The notes beneath the pieces were generated by a model. The model searched no databases and was not told the origin of the DNA. It saw only the letters and a program-made list of their open reading frames with translations. A DNA stretch of 64,000 nt from Streptomyces sp. CHD11 (lineage in GTDB: Bacteria; Actinomycetota; Actinomycetes; Streptomycetales; Streptomycetaceae). How positions within the stretch are numbered: the first letter of the stretch is position 1; each line of letters opens with the position of its first letter. A program made the position numbers and the translations under genes. Shown piece after piece: positions 17,830 through 24,650 of the stretch. The stretch spans positions 90,141 through 154,140 of the forward strand of contig NZ_JABTTS010000029.1 of NCBI RefSeq assembly GCF_018638295.1. The letters run 5' to 3'.

Positions 17830-18300
17830 TCAGGGCAGAGGCAGGGCCGCGGGGCCCGGCCTCGCGACGACCTCGCCGGGCGACAGCGCGGTGTGCCCCC
17901 GCTCGCACTCGACCACCACACGCACCGGGGCCGCGCACTCCCCGTGCCGCAGATCGAGGACCGGCCCGGCACCGTCGTCCTCCATGTGTGCCTCACCCCA
18001 CTGCTTCAGCGCCACCAGGACCGGCCACAGGTCCCACCCCTTGCGCGTCACCCGGTACTCGTGGCGGGAACGGCTGCCGGGCTCCTGGTACGGCACGGCC
18101 CGCAGGATGCCCGCCGCGGTCAGCTTCCGGAGGCGGTCGCTGAGGACGGCCTCCGACAGGCCGATGTGGCGCCGGAACTCGTCGAAGCGACGGACACCGT
18201 TGCAGGCGTCACGCAGGATCAGCAGGGTCCACTTCTCGCCGACCACGCCGAGCGTGAGCTGGACCGGACAGTTCTCCGTGCTCGTCTCAAGCCACTCCAT
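17830..18300 (-). CDS. HxlR-family winged-helix regulator
   Basis: This 156-aa protein has the standard HxlR pattern: a near-N-terminal Cys (ENCPVQLTLGVVGEKWTLLI), the recognition helix region (RFDEFRRHIGLSEAVLSDRL), and the wing with YRVTRKGWDLWPVLVAL. A C-terminal extension of about 50 residues contains a Cys in HGECAAPVR. It is transcribed divergently from a thioesterase gene across 92 bp that hold an inverted repeat and a strong promoter, so it probably regulates that gene and itself. GGGGGG directly abuts the ATG, too close to be a normal ribosome site, so the mRNA may be leaderless. Confidence 0.88.
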   Translation of the reverse strand: MEWLETSTENCPVQLTLGVVGEKWTLLILRDACNGVRRFDEFRRHIGLSEAVLSDRLRKLTAAGILRAVPYQEPGSRSRHEYRVTRKGWDLWPVLVALKQWGEAHMEDDGAGPVLDLRHGECAAPVRVVVECERGHTALSPGEVVARPGPAALPLP

Positions 18301-18312
18301 CCCCCCATCGTA

Positions 18313-18325
18313 GAAGCCTGGCTTC
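18313..18325. promoter_or_regulatory. Inverted repeat, candidate HxlR operator
   Basis: GAAGCCTGGCTTC is a perfect inverted repeat (6-bp arms around a T) in the divergent HxlR/thioesterase gap, ending 4 bp before the -35 box of the thioesterase promoter. HxlR proteins often bind such sites beside their own gene. Confidence 0.5.
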
Positions 18326-18329
18326 GTGA

Positions 18330-18358
18330 TTGACAGCCAGGCGACGCACCACTAACTT
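18330..18358 (+). promoter_or_regulatory. Sigma-70 (HrdB-like) promoter of the thioesterase gene
   Basis: A perfect -35 box TTGACA (18330-18335), a 17-bp spacer and a -10-like TAACTT (18353-18358), with the GTG start at 18393. The -35 lies next to the inverted repeat, so repressor binding could block RNA polymerase. Confidence 0.65.
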
Positions 18359-18392
18359 CGCTTTCGGAAGTCAGAGCGGGAGGAGCGAGGCT

Positions 18393-18890
18393 GTGGGACG
18401 GACGCGTACGTACGAGTGGGGCGACCCCGCATCCTCGGCCGCCGCCGTGGGGCTCTCCTCCGGCCTGGACTTCCTGCGCGAACTGCAGGCCGGAAACCTG
18501 CCCGCGCCGCCCGTGAGCGCGACGCTGAGCATGAGCCTCGACGAGGTGGAGAAGGGACGCGCCGTCTTCTCGCTGCTTCCGGGCGAGGAGCACTACAACC
18601 CCATCGGCAGCGTGCACGGCGGGATCTACGCCACCCTGCTCGACTCGGCGGCCGGCTGCGCCGTCCAGTCCACCCTGCCGCCGGGCATGGGGTACACCTC
18701 GCTCGACCTGACCGTGAAGTTCCTGCGCCGGATCACGGTGGACACCGGCCGGGTCCGCGCCGTCGGCACGATCGTGCACAGCGGCCGCCGGACCGCGCTG
18801 GCCCAGGCCCAGTTGCTCGACGCGACGGACCGCGTACTCGCCCACGCCACCAGCAGCTGCATGCTGTTCCCGTTGACGCGCGCTGACTGA
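18393..18890 (+). CDS. PaaI-type hotdog thioesterase
   Basis: The GTG at 18393 follows GGGAGGAG by seven bases and starts a 165-aa protein. The hotdog core is clear: HYNPIGSVHGGIYATLLDSA (conserved Asn/His-Gly-Gly and Asp), then YTSLDLTVKFLRRIT, as in PaaI/YbgC acyl-CoA thioesterases. It probably hydrolyses small aromatic or acyl-CoA esters in the cytoplasm. The divergent HxlR regulator is a typical partner for genes of aromatic or electrophile stress. No neighbouring catabolic genes define the substrate. Confidence 0.88.
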   Translation: MGRTRTYEWGDPASSAAAVGLSSGLDFLRELQAGNLPAPPVSATLSMSLDEVEKGRAVFSLLPGEEHYNPIGSVHGGIYATLLDSAAGCAVQSTLPPGMGYTSLDLTVKFLRRITVDTGRVRAVGTIVHSGRRTALAQAQLLDATDRVLAHATSSCMLFPLTRAD

Positions 18891-19008
18891 GAACCGGACA
18901 CTGATCCGCGGGCACGGCCCGTACCGCGACGGCCGGCCCTCTTGGACCGGAGAGGTCCGCCGAAGTGACGTGACCGTGCCCTGCCGGTCGCACCGTCAAG
19001 GGGGAGTC

Positions 19009-19398
19009 ATGACCAGCAGGTTCACCGAGTTGGCCGTCGACTGCCGCGATCCGGAGAGGCTGGCGGCCTTCTGGTGCGAGGTTCTGGACTTCGAGGTGAT
19101 CGACCGGAGCGACGGCAAGGTCGAGATCGGTTCCTGGGTGCCGACCGTCGAGGAGGTCCGGGCCCGCCAGATGCCGCCCACCCTGTTGTTCCTCCGGGTG
19201 CCCGAGGACAGGACCGTGAAGAACCGGCTCCACCCCGACGTCAGCCCGATCGACCGCAGCACCGAGGACGAGGTGACGAGACTCCTCGCCCTCGGGGCGA
19301 CGAGAACGGATGTGGGCCAGGGTCCGGACCGCACCTGGGTGGTGATGGCGGATCCCGAGGGCAACGAATTCTGCGTGCTGCGCACCCTGGCACCGTAG
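19009..19398 (+). CDS. VOC-family (glyoxalase-like) protein
   Basis: A 129-aa protein starting at the ATG at 19009 just after GGGGAG. It has a beta-alpha-beta-beta-beta layout with the opening FTELAVDCRDPERLAAFWCE, a metal-region candidate His in KNRLHPDVSPID, and the closing MADPEGNEFCVL. This fits the VOC superfamily as seen in Glyoxalase_6-like Streptomyces proteins. The ligand or reaction is not predictable, and members include dioxygenases, lyases and drug-binding proteins. It follows the thioesterase by 118 bp. Confidence 0.82.
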   Translation: MTSRFTELAVDCRDPERLAAFWCEVLDFEVIDRSDGKVEIGSWVPTVEEVRARQMPPTLLFLRVPEDRTVKNRLHPDVSPIDRSTEDEVTRLLALGATRTDVGQGPDRTWVVMADPEGNEFCVLRTLAP

Positions 19399-19661
19399 AA
19401 CCGGGCCGCGGGTGCGGACCTGACCGCTGCTGTGGCGCGAAACGATGGCGCACACGTCGGCCGGCCACGGCCGGAGACCCACCTCGTCGGGGGTGACACA
19501 TCCATGCCGCGGATCAAACCCGCCCCCTTGGGAAGTGAGCGACCCGTGAGTGGGGGCCGGGGCCCGCACCCGGCTCCCACGCCGGTGCATCGGCGTCCTG
19601 CGTCCCGGTCACCCGCACCGTCTCCTCTCTGACGCCAGGTAACCTCGGACACGTCGTCAAC

Positions 19662-19752
19662 GCGGCCCGACGGGCTTCCGCTCCACCCCCGTGGAGTCTC
19701 GAAGGACATGCCCCCACCCGCACGAGTACTTCGTGCTGCCTGGGGGAAGTCC
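19662..19752 (+). promoter_or_regulatory. Structured leader A, hairpin pairing with the ribosome site
   Basis: It contains GCGGCCCGACGGGCTTCC (19662-19679), a small hairpin (CTCCAC/GTGGAG, 19681-19696), and a nested hairpin. In the nested hairpin the outer arms CCCCCA (19711-19716) and TGGGGG (19741-19746) enclose the inner arms GCACGA and TCGTGC (19720-19725, 19731-19736). The TGGGGG arm is the presumed Shine-Dalgarno for the TTG start at 19753, so folding should hide it. The same 18 nt and a 25-nt identical block starting AGGACATGCCCCC recur before the next gene. Confidence 0.65.
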
Positions 19753-21642
19753 TTGCTGTTCCGCGCGTCCGCGAAAACGGTCGCCGTCATGGCGCTCGAC
19801 GGTTCGCTGTTCCTGCACCTCACCGACCAGTTCGTCCATATGCACGGCTACCGGCCCGGCCCCTCTGAGCTGCGCTCCTGGGAGCGGAGCATTCCCGTTC
19901 TGGCCGCCGCACTCAACGACGCGGGTCTGGGTGACGTGGAGGTCATGCTGGAGTACGCACTCCCGCTGAACAGCAAGCGGGCCGACGTCGTGCTCGCAGG
20001 CGTGCACCCCTCCACCGGGGAGCCGTCGTACGTCGTGGTGGAGCTGAAGCAGTGGAGCCACGTCCTGCCCCACGAGGACGACCCGACGCTGTGCCACGTC
20101 AAGCCCTATCCTCGCCCCGTCCTCAATCCCATCGAGCAGGTGCGCCGCTACTGCGACTACCTGGTCAACTTCAACGGGGCGGTGGCCGAACACGGACACC
20201 GGATCAGCGGTGTGGCGTTTCTGCACAACGCCACGGAGTTCGACGTGGCGGCTCTGCGGGAGATCGAGGGCGACGGCCGCGGACTGCTGTTCACGGGGCA
20301 GCGCCGCGGCGAATTCCTCGACCATCTGCGTGCGAGGCTGAGCGAGAGGCATTCCGGTGCCCGCGCGGCGGACGAACTGCTCTCCGGTGTCACCGTGCCG
20401 TCGAAACAGCTCATGTCCGTGGCCGCCGTGGAGGTACGCGAACGCCGGCAGTTCGTGCTCCTCGACGAGCAGCAGGTCGCCTACCGGATGGTGCTGAACG
20501 CGGTGGAGAAGGCCAAGCGTGCCGACCGCAAGGAGATCGTCGTCGTCACCGGCGGCCCCGGCACCGGCAAGAGCGTGATCGCTCTCCAACTGCTCGGCGA
20601 GCTGTACCGTCGTGGGACGCCCGCCCTGCACGCCACCGGTTCCCAGTCGTTCACCAGGACGATGAGGAAGGTCGCCGGATCCCGCAAGCGGGAGGTGCAG
20701 GACCTGTTCAAGTACTTCAACAGCTTCATGACCACCGAGGCGAACAGCCTGGACGTGCTGATCTGCGACGAGGCCCACCGTATCCGGGAGACGTCGGCGA
20801 ACCGTTACACGCGTGCCGAGCACCGGACCGGCAAGTCCCAGATCGACGAACTCATCGACGTCGCCCGCGTGCCCGTCTTCCTCCTCGACGAGCACCAGGT
20901 GGTGCGGCCGGGCGAGATGGGCACCGTGGCCGACATCGAGGCGGCAGCGGCCGAACGGGGCATCCCCTGCCACGTCATCCCGCTGGAGAGCCAGTTCCGC
21001 TGCGGCGGCAGCGACGCCTATCTGCGCTGGGTCGTCCGGCTCCTCGGCCTCGAACCCGGCGGCCCGGTCGTCTGGGAGCCCGACGACCGCATGCGACTGC
21101 TGGTCGCCGGCAGTCCGCAGGAGATGGAGGAGTTCCTGGAGTCCCGCCGGGCGCAGGGCTACGGCGCCCGCATGTCCGCCGGCTACTGCTGGCCCTGGTC
21201 CCCGGAGCCCAAGCCCGGCCACCCGCTCCCGCTGGATGTCGTCATCGGAGACTGGGCCCGCCCCTGGAACCTGCGCGGCGACCGCTCCGTCTCCGGCGCG
21301 CCCCCGGCCGCCCTGTGGGCCACCGACCCGGCAGGCTTCGGCCAGGTGGGCTGCGTCTACACCGCGCAGGGCTTCGAGTACGACTGGTCCGGCGTCATCA
21401 TCGGCCCCGACCTGCTCTGGCGCGGCGACCGCTGGGTCACGGACCGTACGGCGTCGAAGGATCCGGTCTTCAAGAGGTCGACTCCGGATGCCGACGTCGA
21501 CCGTCTGATCCGCAACACCTACAAGGTGCTGCTGACTCGAGGCATGGTCGGCACCATCGTCTGGTCGACGGACGCGGAGACGTTGGAGAAACTGCGGGAA
21601 CTGGCCGGCGAACGATCGGGGCAGCGGGTTCCCACGGTCTGA
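19753..21642 (+). CDS. PD-(D/E)XK-like nuclease/Schlafen-group-3 helicase fusion (DUF2075), copy 1
   Basis: This 629-aa protein starts at a TTG at 19753, placed by alignment of its N-terminus (LLFRASA) with the ATG of the next gene; an upstream in-frame ATG at 19708 would add 15 residues read through the leader hairpin. Near residues 75-95 the pattern RADVV...YVVVELKQW gives the D...ExK layout of PD-(D/E)XK nucleases. The helicase part has Walker A GGPGTGKS near residue 268, Walker B VLICDEAH, the motif SQFRCGGSDAYLRW, and late motifs VGCVYTAQGFEYDW and LLTRGM. DUF2075 (PF09848) is the Schlafen group 3 helicase domain. A role in defence or nucleic-acid processing is inferred from domains and from the adjacent BREX genes. 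Confidence 0.82.
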   Translation: MLFRASAKTVAVMALDGSLFLHLTDQFVHMHGYRPGPSELRSWERSIPVLAAALNDAGLGDVEVMLEYALPLNSKRADVVLAGVHPSTGEPSYVVVELKQWSHVLPHEDDPTLCHVKPYPRPVLNPIEQVRRYCDYLVNFNGAVAEHGHRISGVAFLHNATEFDVAALREIEGDGRGLLFTGQRRGEFLDHLRARLSERHSGARAADELLSGVTVPSKQLMSVAAVEVRERRQFVLLDEQQVAYRMVLNAVEKAKRADRKEIVVVTGGPGTGKSVIALQLLGELYRRGTPALHATGSQSFTRTMRKVAGSRKREVQDLFKYFNSFMTTEANSLDVLICDEAHRIRETSANRYTRAEHRTGKSQIDELIDVARVPVFLLDEHQVVRPGEMGTVADIEAAAAERGIPCHVIPLESQFRCGGSDAYLRWVVRLLGLEPGGPVVWEPDDRMRLLVAGSPQEMEEFLESRRAQGYGARMSAGYCWPWSPEPKPGHPLPLDVVIGDWARPWNLRGDRSVSGAPPAALWATDPAGFGQVGCVYTAQGFEYDWSGVIIGPDLLWRGDRWVTDRTASKDPVFKRSTPDADVDRLIRNTYKVLLTRGMVGTIVWSTDAETLEKLRELAGERSGQRVPTV

Positions 21643-21764
21643 CGTGGGTGACGGTCCTCGCCACCTGAGCGCGCCTTTCAGCCATGATGGCCACGCTTCG
21701 AGCCGACGACGATGTCGTCGCCGTCCGTAGTGCCGCGGTCTCCCTAAGATCCCGAGTACCGATT

Positions 21765-21846
21765 GCGGCCCGACGGGCTTCCTCACGAGAGGACATGCCC
21801 CCACCCGCACGAGTCACTCGTGCTCTGGGGGACCCACCTCTTGTCC
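21765..21846 (+). promoter_or_regulatory. Structured leader B, second copy of leader A
   Basis: It repeats GCGGCCCGACGGGCTTCC (21765-21782) and the 25-nt block from 21790 to 21814 without a mismatch to leader A. The inner hairpin is GCACGAG/CTCGTGC with loop TCA (21807-21823). The outer arms are CCCCCA (21798-21803) and TGGGGG (21826-21831). The loop sequence differs from leader A while pairing is kept, which supports a selected RNA structure. The start codon lies at 21847, or at a TTG at 21841. Confidence 0.65.
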
Positions 21847-23961
21847 ATGCTTCTGCTGAGGTTGGCGGCGCAGGATCTGCTGACCTTGAACTCAAGGCGC
21901 CGTATGGTGCCCCACCTCGCCGCCAGGTGGCGGCACTTCCGAGGCGCCGACGCCTCACTGTCCGAACGTTCCGCGTGGGCCGAGAGCCTCGTCAGCCTCG
22001 CCCAGGACCTGGTCGCCGCCGGTCGCGGGAACGTGGAGATGATCGTCGAGTGCGCCGCCACCATCGACGATGCCGACCGGCCCGGCGACCCTCGCCTCAT
22101 CGACGTCGTCCTCGTGGGGCATCACCCCGAAGAGAGGCACCTGTCCGTCCAGTTGGTCGAGCTGAAGCGCTGGTCGACGGTCACCCGAGTGGAACGAGCC
22201 ACCGCGGAACTGGTCCACGTCCCCGGAATGGGCAGGAAGAAGCACCCTGCCTTGCAGCTACGCGAATACCACGAGGCGTTCACGAGCGACCGGGGCCCAC
22301 TGCGCGGACTGCAATTCGAATGCGGCGGCTTCGCCTACCTGCACAACGCCACCGACGCCTCCGTCCGTCCACTGGTGGACATCGACGCTCCCACCGGCGT
22401 CTACGCCCGGGTCTACACGAACGACCGACGCGAGCAGTTGATGTCCGACATCCGTAAGCACTTCGCCCCCGAAGGCGGCGCTTCCGCAGCCGAGTTACTG
22501 CTGCAAAACATGGGCTTACGCAACACGCCACTGCTCGACGCCATGATCCGTGCCCGCGGGGAGGACACGGTGTTCACCCTGCGGGGCCGGCAGAAGAGAG
22601 TCGCCGACGACATCCTGGAAACGGCCTCCAAGGTTCTCCCGGATCCGGCGCGTCCCGCTCTCGTGCCGGACGAGCGTCGCGTGGTCTTCATGGTCACCGG
22701 AGGCGCCGGTACCGGGAAGAGCGCCATCGGCCTGCAGATCAAGGCGGAACTGGAGGCCGGCGGCCACGCCGTCAAGTACGCCAGCGGCAGCAGGGCGTTC
22801 AACGGCGCGATCCAGGAGCACGTCGGTTACGGGGACCGCGAGTTCAGGGAGACGTTCACCTACTTCAGCAACTTCGTCACCCCACCGGACCCGCCCCTGG
22901 ACGTGCTGATCTGCGACGAAGCCCACCGCCTGCGGGAGCGTTCGACGAACCGCTTCTGGAAGCCCGAGCACCAGGGAACCAAACCACAGGTCGACGAGCT
23001 TCTGGACGCGTCCCGTCTGACGGTGTTCTTCCTCGACGAAGGCCAGTCCGTGCGGCCGAACGAGGTCGGGACCGTCGACCTGATCAAGGGCGCGGCGCAA
23101 CGCTACGGCGCCCGTCTGCTGCGGTACGACCTCCGGGAGCAGTACCGCTGCGGCGGCAGCGACGCCTACGTCCGCTGGGTACGCGGCGTGCTCGGGGTGA
23201 CGGACGAGGATCAGGAACAGTGGACGCCCGACGGTCTGATGCACATCGAGGTGGCGGACACTCCGGAGGAGCTCGAACGGACCATCCGCGCCGAAGCGCT
23301 CGCCGGGGCGTCGGCCCGCCTCGTCGCGGGATACTGCTGGCCGTGGACCAAGCCCCTCGGCAAGGAGCGGCGGCTGGAGCCCGATGTACGGATCGGTGAC
23401 TGGCACAGACCGTGGAACGCCGACAGCGACGCGTTCTGTGAGGACGGGGTACCACCGTCCAGGATCTGGTCCGTACACGAGAAGGGGCTCGGCCAGATCG
23501 GCTGTGTGTACACGGCTCAGGGGCTCGAGTGGGACTGGTGCGGTGTGATCATGGGAGAGGACATGGTGCGCCGGGACGGCCAGTGGGTGTTCCGCCGGGG
23601 CAAGGAGCGAAAGGACCCGGAAGCCGGCGTCAAGCGGGTCGCCGTCCCGGGCTCGTTCGACGCCAAGGTGCGGGCCGGAAGCGTCGACGAGGCGGAGTTC
23701 GCCCGGCTGGTCCGTCACGCCTACCACGTGCTGATGACCCGGGCCAGCCGAGCGACCGTGCTCTACTCCACGGACGCGGAGACCCGGAGCTACCTGAAAG
23801 AACGGGTGGGCGAGGTCCAGGTCCACGGACTCCGGCCCACCTGGGAGAACCTGCCGGAGGAAGCCCGGGTACCGCACCTGCCCCGGCCCCGCCGAGGCCG
23901 GGGCTCGCGCAGAAGGCGCCAGAGCGTCGTCTCGCCGCCGTCCGACCCGCGTCTGTTCTGA
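21847..23961 (+). CDS. PD-(D/E)XK-like nuclease/Schlafen-group-3 helicase fusion (DUF2075), copy 2
   Basis: A 704-aa paralogue of the preceding gene. The N-terminal region carries LIDVVLVG...QLVELKRW, again a D...ExK layout. Walker A GGAGTGKS lies near residue 284, then VLICDEAHRLRERSTN, YRCGGSDAYVRW, GYCWPWT, GCVYTAQGLEWDW and LMTRASRATV. The C-terminus has a basic tail (PRPRRGRGSRRRR). ATG 21847 is chosen over an in-frame TTG two codons upstream at 21841, which sits at better distance (8 nt) from GGGGGA; the two cannot be separated by sequence alone. A hairpin terminator follows. The two proteins share architecture but are divergent in sequence, so they are old duplicates. Confidence 0.82.
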   Translation: MLLLRLAAQDLLTLNSRRRMVPHLAARWRHFRGADASLSERSAWAESLVSLAQDLVAAGRGNVEMIVECAATIDDADRPGDPRLIDVVLVGHHPEERHLSVQLVELKRWSTVTRVERATAELVHVPGMGRKKHPALQLREYHEAFTSDRGPLRGLQFECGGFAYLHNATDASVRPLVDIDAPTGVYARVYTNDRREQLMSDIRKHFAPEGGASAAELLLQNMGLRNTPLLDAMIRARGEDTVFTLRGRQKRVADDILETASKVLPDPARPALVPDERRVVFMVTGGAGTGKSAIGLQIKAELEAGGHAVKYASGSRAFNGAIQEHVGYGDREFRETFTYFSNFVTPPDPPLDVLICDEAHRLRERSTNRFWKPEHQGTKPQVDELLDASRLTVFFLDEGQSVRPNEVGTVDLIKGAAQRYGARLLRYDLREQYRCGGSDAYVRWVRGVLGVTDEDQEQWTPDGLMHIEVADTPEELERTIRAEALAGASARLVAGYCWPWTKPLGKERRLEPDVRIGDWHRPWNADSDAFCEDGVPPSRIWSVHEKGLGQIGCVYTAQGLEWDWCGVIMGEDMVRRDGQWVFRRGKERKDPEAGVKRVAVPGSFDAKVRAGSVDEAEFARLVRHAYHVLMTRASRATVLYSTDAETRSYLKERVGEVQVHGLRPTWENLPEEARVPHLPRPRRGRGSRRRRQSVVSPPSDPRLF

Positions 23962-23982
23962 CGGCGTCGCCGGGGAAGTGGA

Positions 23983-24007
23983 GTGGCGGGCTCTCCGGGC
24001 CCGCCAC
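23983..24007. terminator. Terminator hairpin between convergent genes
   Basis: GTGGCGGGC (23983-23991) and GCCCGCCAC (23999-24007) form a perfect 9-bp stem around a 7-base loop, 22 bp after the copy 2 helicase stop and just before the stop of the convergent small gene. It can serve both strands. Confidence 0.75.
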
Positions 24008-24016
24008 AGGCCCGTG

Positions 24017-24145
24017 TCAGATGACCAGGCGCGCTGCCGCCGCCAGCGCCGCCACCACGAGCTGGGTGGCGACACCCGCGGCGACGTCGACCAGGATCTC
24101 GCGAAGCCGGTTGCGACGTGCGGGCTTGTACTCAACGGGGTTCAT
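24017..24145 (-). CDS. Small hydrophobic protein, DUF6408-like
   Basis: The ATG at 24145 is preceded by AAGGAG at good distance and gives a 42-aa protein, MNPVEYKPARRNRLREILVD followed by a hydrophobic helix (VAAGVATQLVVAALAAAARL). A longer frame to 24226 lacks this ribosome site. Short Streptomyces proteins of this shape are annotated as DUF6408; I match it by memory of the N-terminal pattern, so that label is tentative. It is probably a single-pass membrane peptide. Function unknown. Confidence 0.65.
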   Translation of the reverse strand: MNPVEYKPARRNRLREILVDVAAGVATQLVVAALAAAARLVI

Positions 24146-24650
24146 GGATGACCACTCCTTGGCGTGAGCTGGGAATGGCAGGGATCGCCCTACCGGGCAT
24201 CCGCACTCACGCCGCGCGCGCAGCACACAGCGGAAACCACTCGTCAGTCACAGCCGAGAACCGGGATCCGAACACCGCCGACGTACCCTCCGGGAAGGTG
24301 CGCAGCGGCAGCAACGGTAGTGCACCACTGTCTCGGGCCGGTGCTTTCCGGCCACCGCTGCAGCGCGTTCGTATGCGGTCCTGGAGGCTGTCACCGAGCA
24401 GCAGGCGCAGGCACTGGCCGACCGGTTCGGGGATGGGATGGTTTCACCCGGTATACGGAGAGCGGGCCGTTGTCGCTTCCGTACGGCTGTACGAGGCGTG
24501 GCGTCCCGTTGTGATGGTGCGGGCCGTATGTCCTATAGTCCCGTCCTTCACCGCCTCTTTTCATGCCACAGGCAGCCACTAGGATCTGCCCCGAGGACCT
24601 GACCATGGGGAACGGCGGCCCTCGAAGGACACGAGAAGCGGGGAACAGGC
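24146..24650. other. Intergenic region upstream of pglW, promoter candidate
   Basis: No confident gene. A stretch near 24350-24440 translates as SYAVLEAVTEQQAQALADRF on the plus strand, coding-like but with no start or extension, so it may be a fossil. A -35-like TTGTGA (24509-24514) and TATAGT (24534-24539) with a 19-bp spacer are the best promoter candidate for pglW. Confidence 0.4.

Noticed and set aside
21795..22457. The conserved ATG in leader B as the start of a gene or leader peptide
   Set aside because: The frame runs long, out of frame with the helicase and Arg-rich; in leader A the same ATG is in frame with the helicase, so there is no shared peptide.
24300..24440. A coding-like stretch (SYAVLEAVTEQQAQALADRF) upstream of pglW
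   Set aside because: No start, no recognised family and no extension either side; too short to call a pseudogene.
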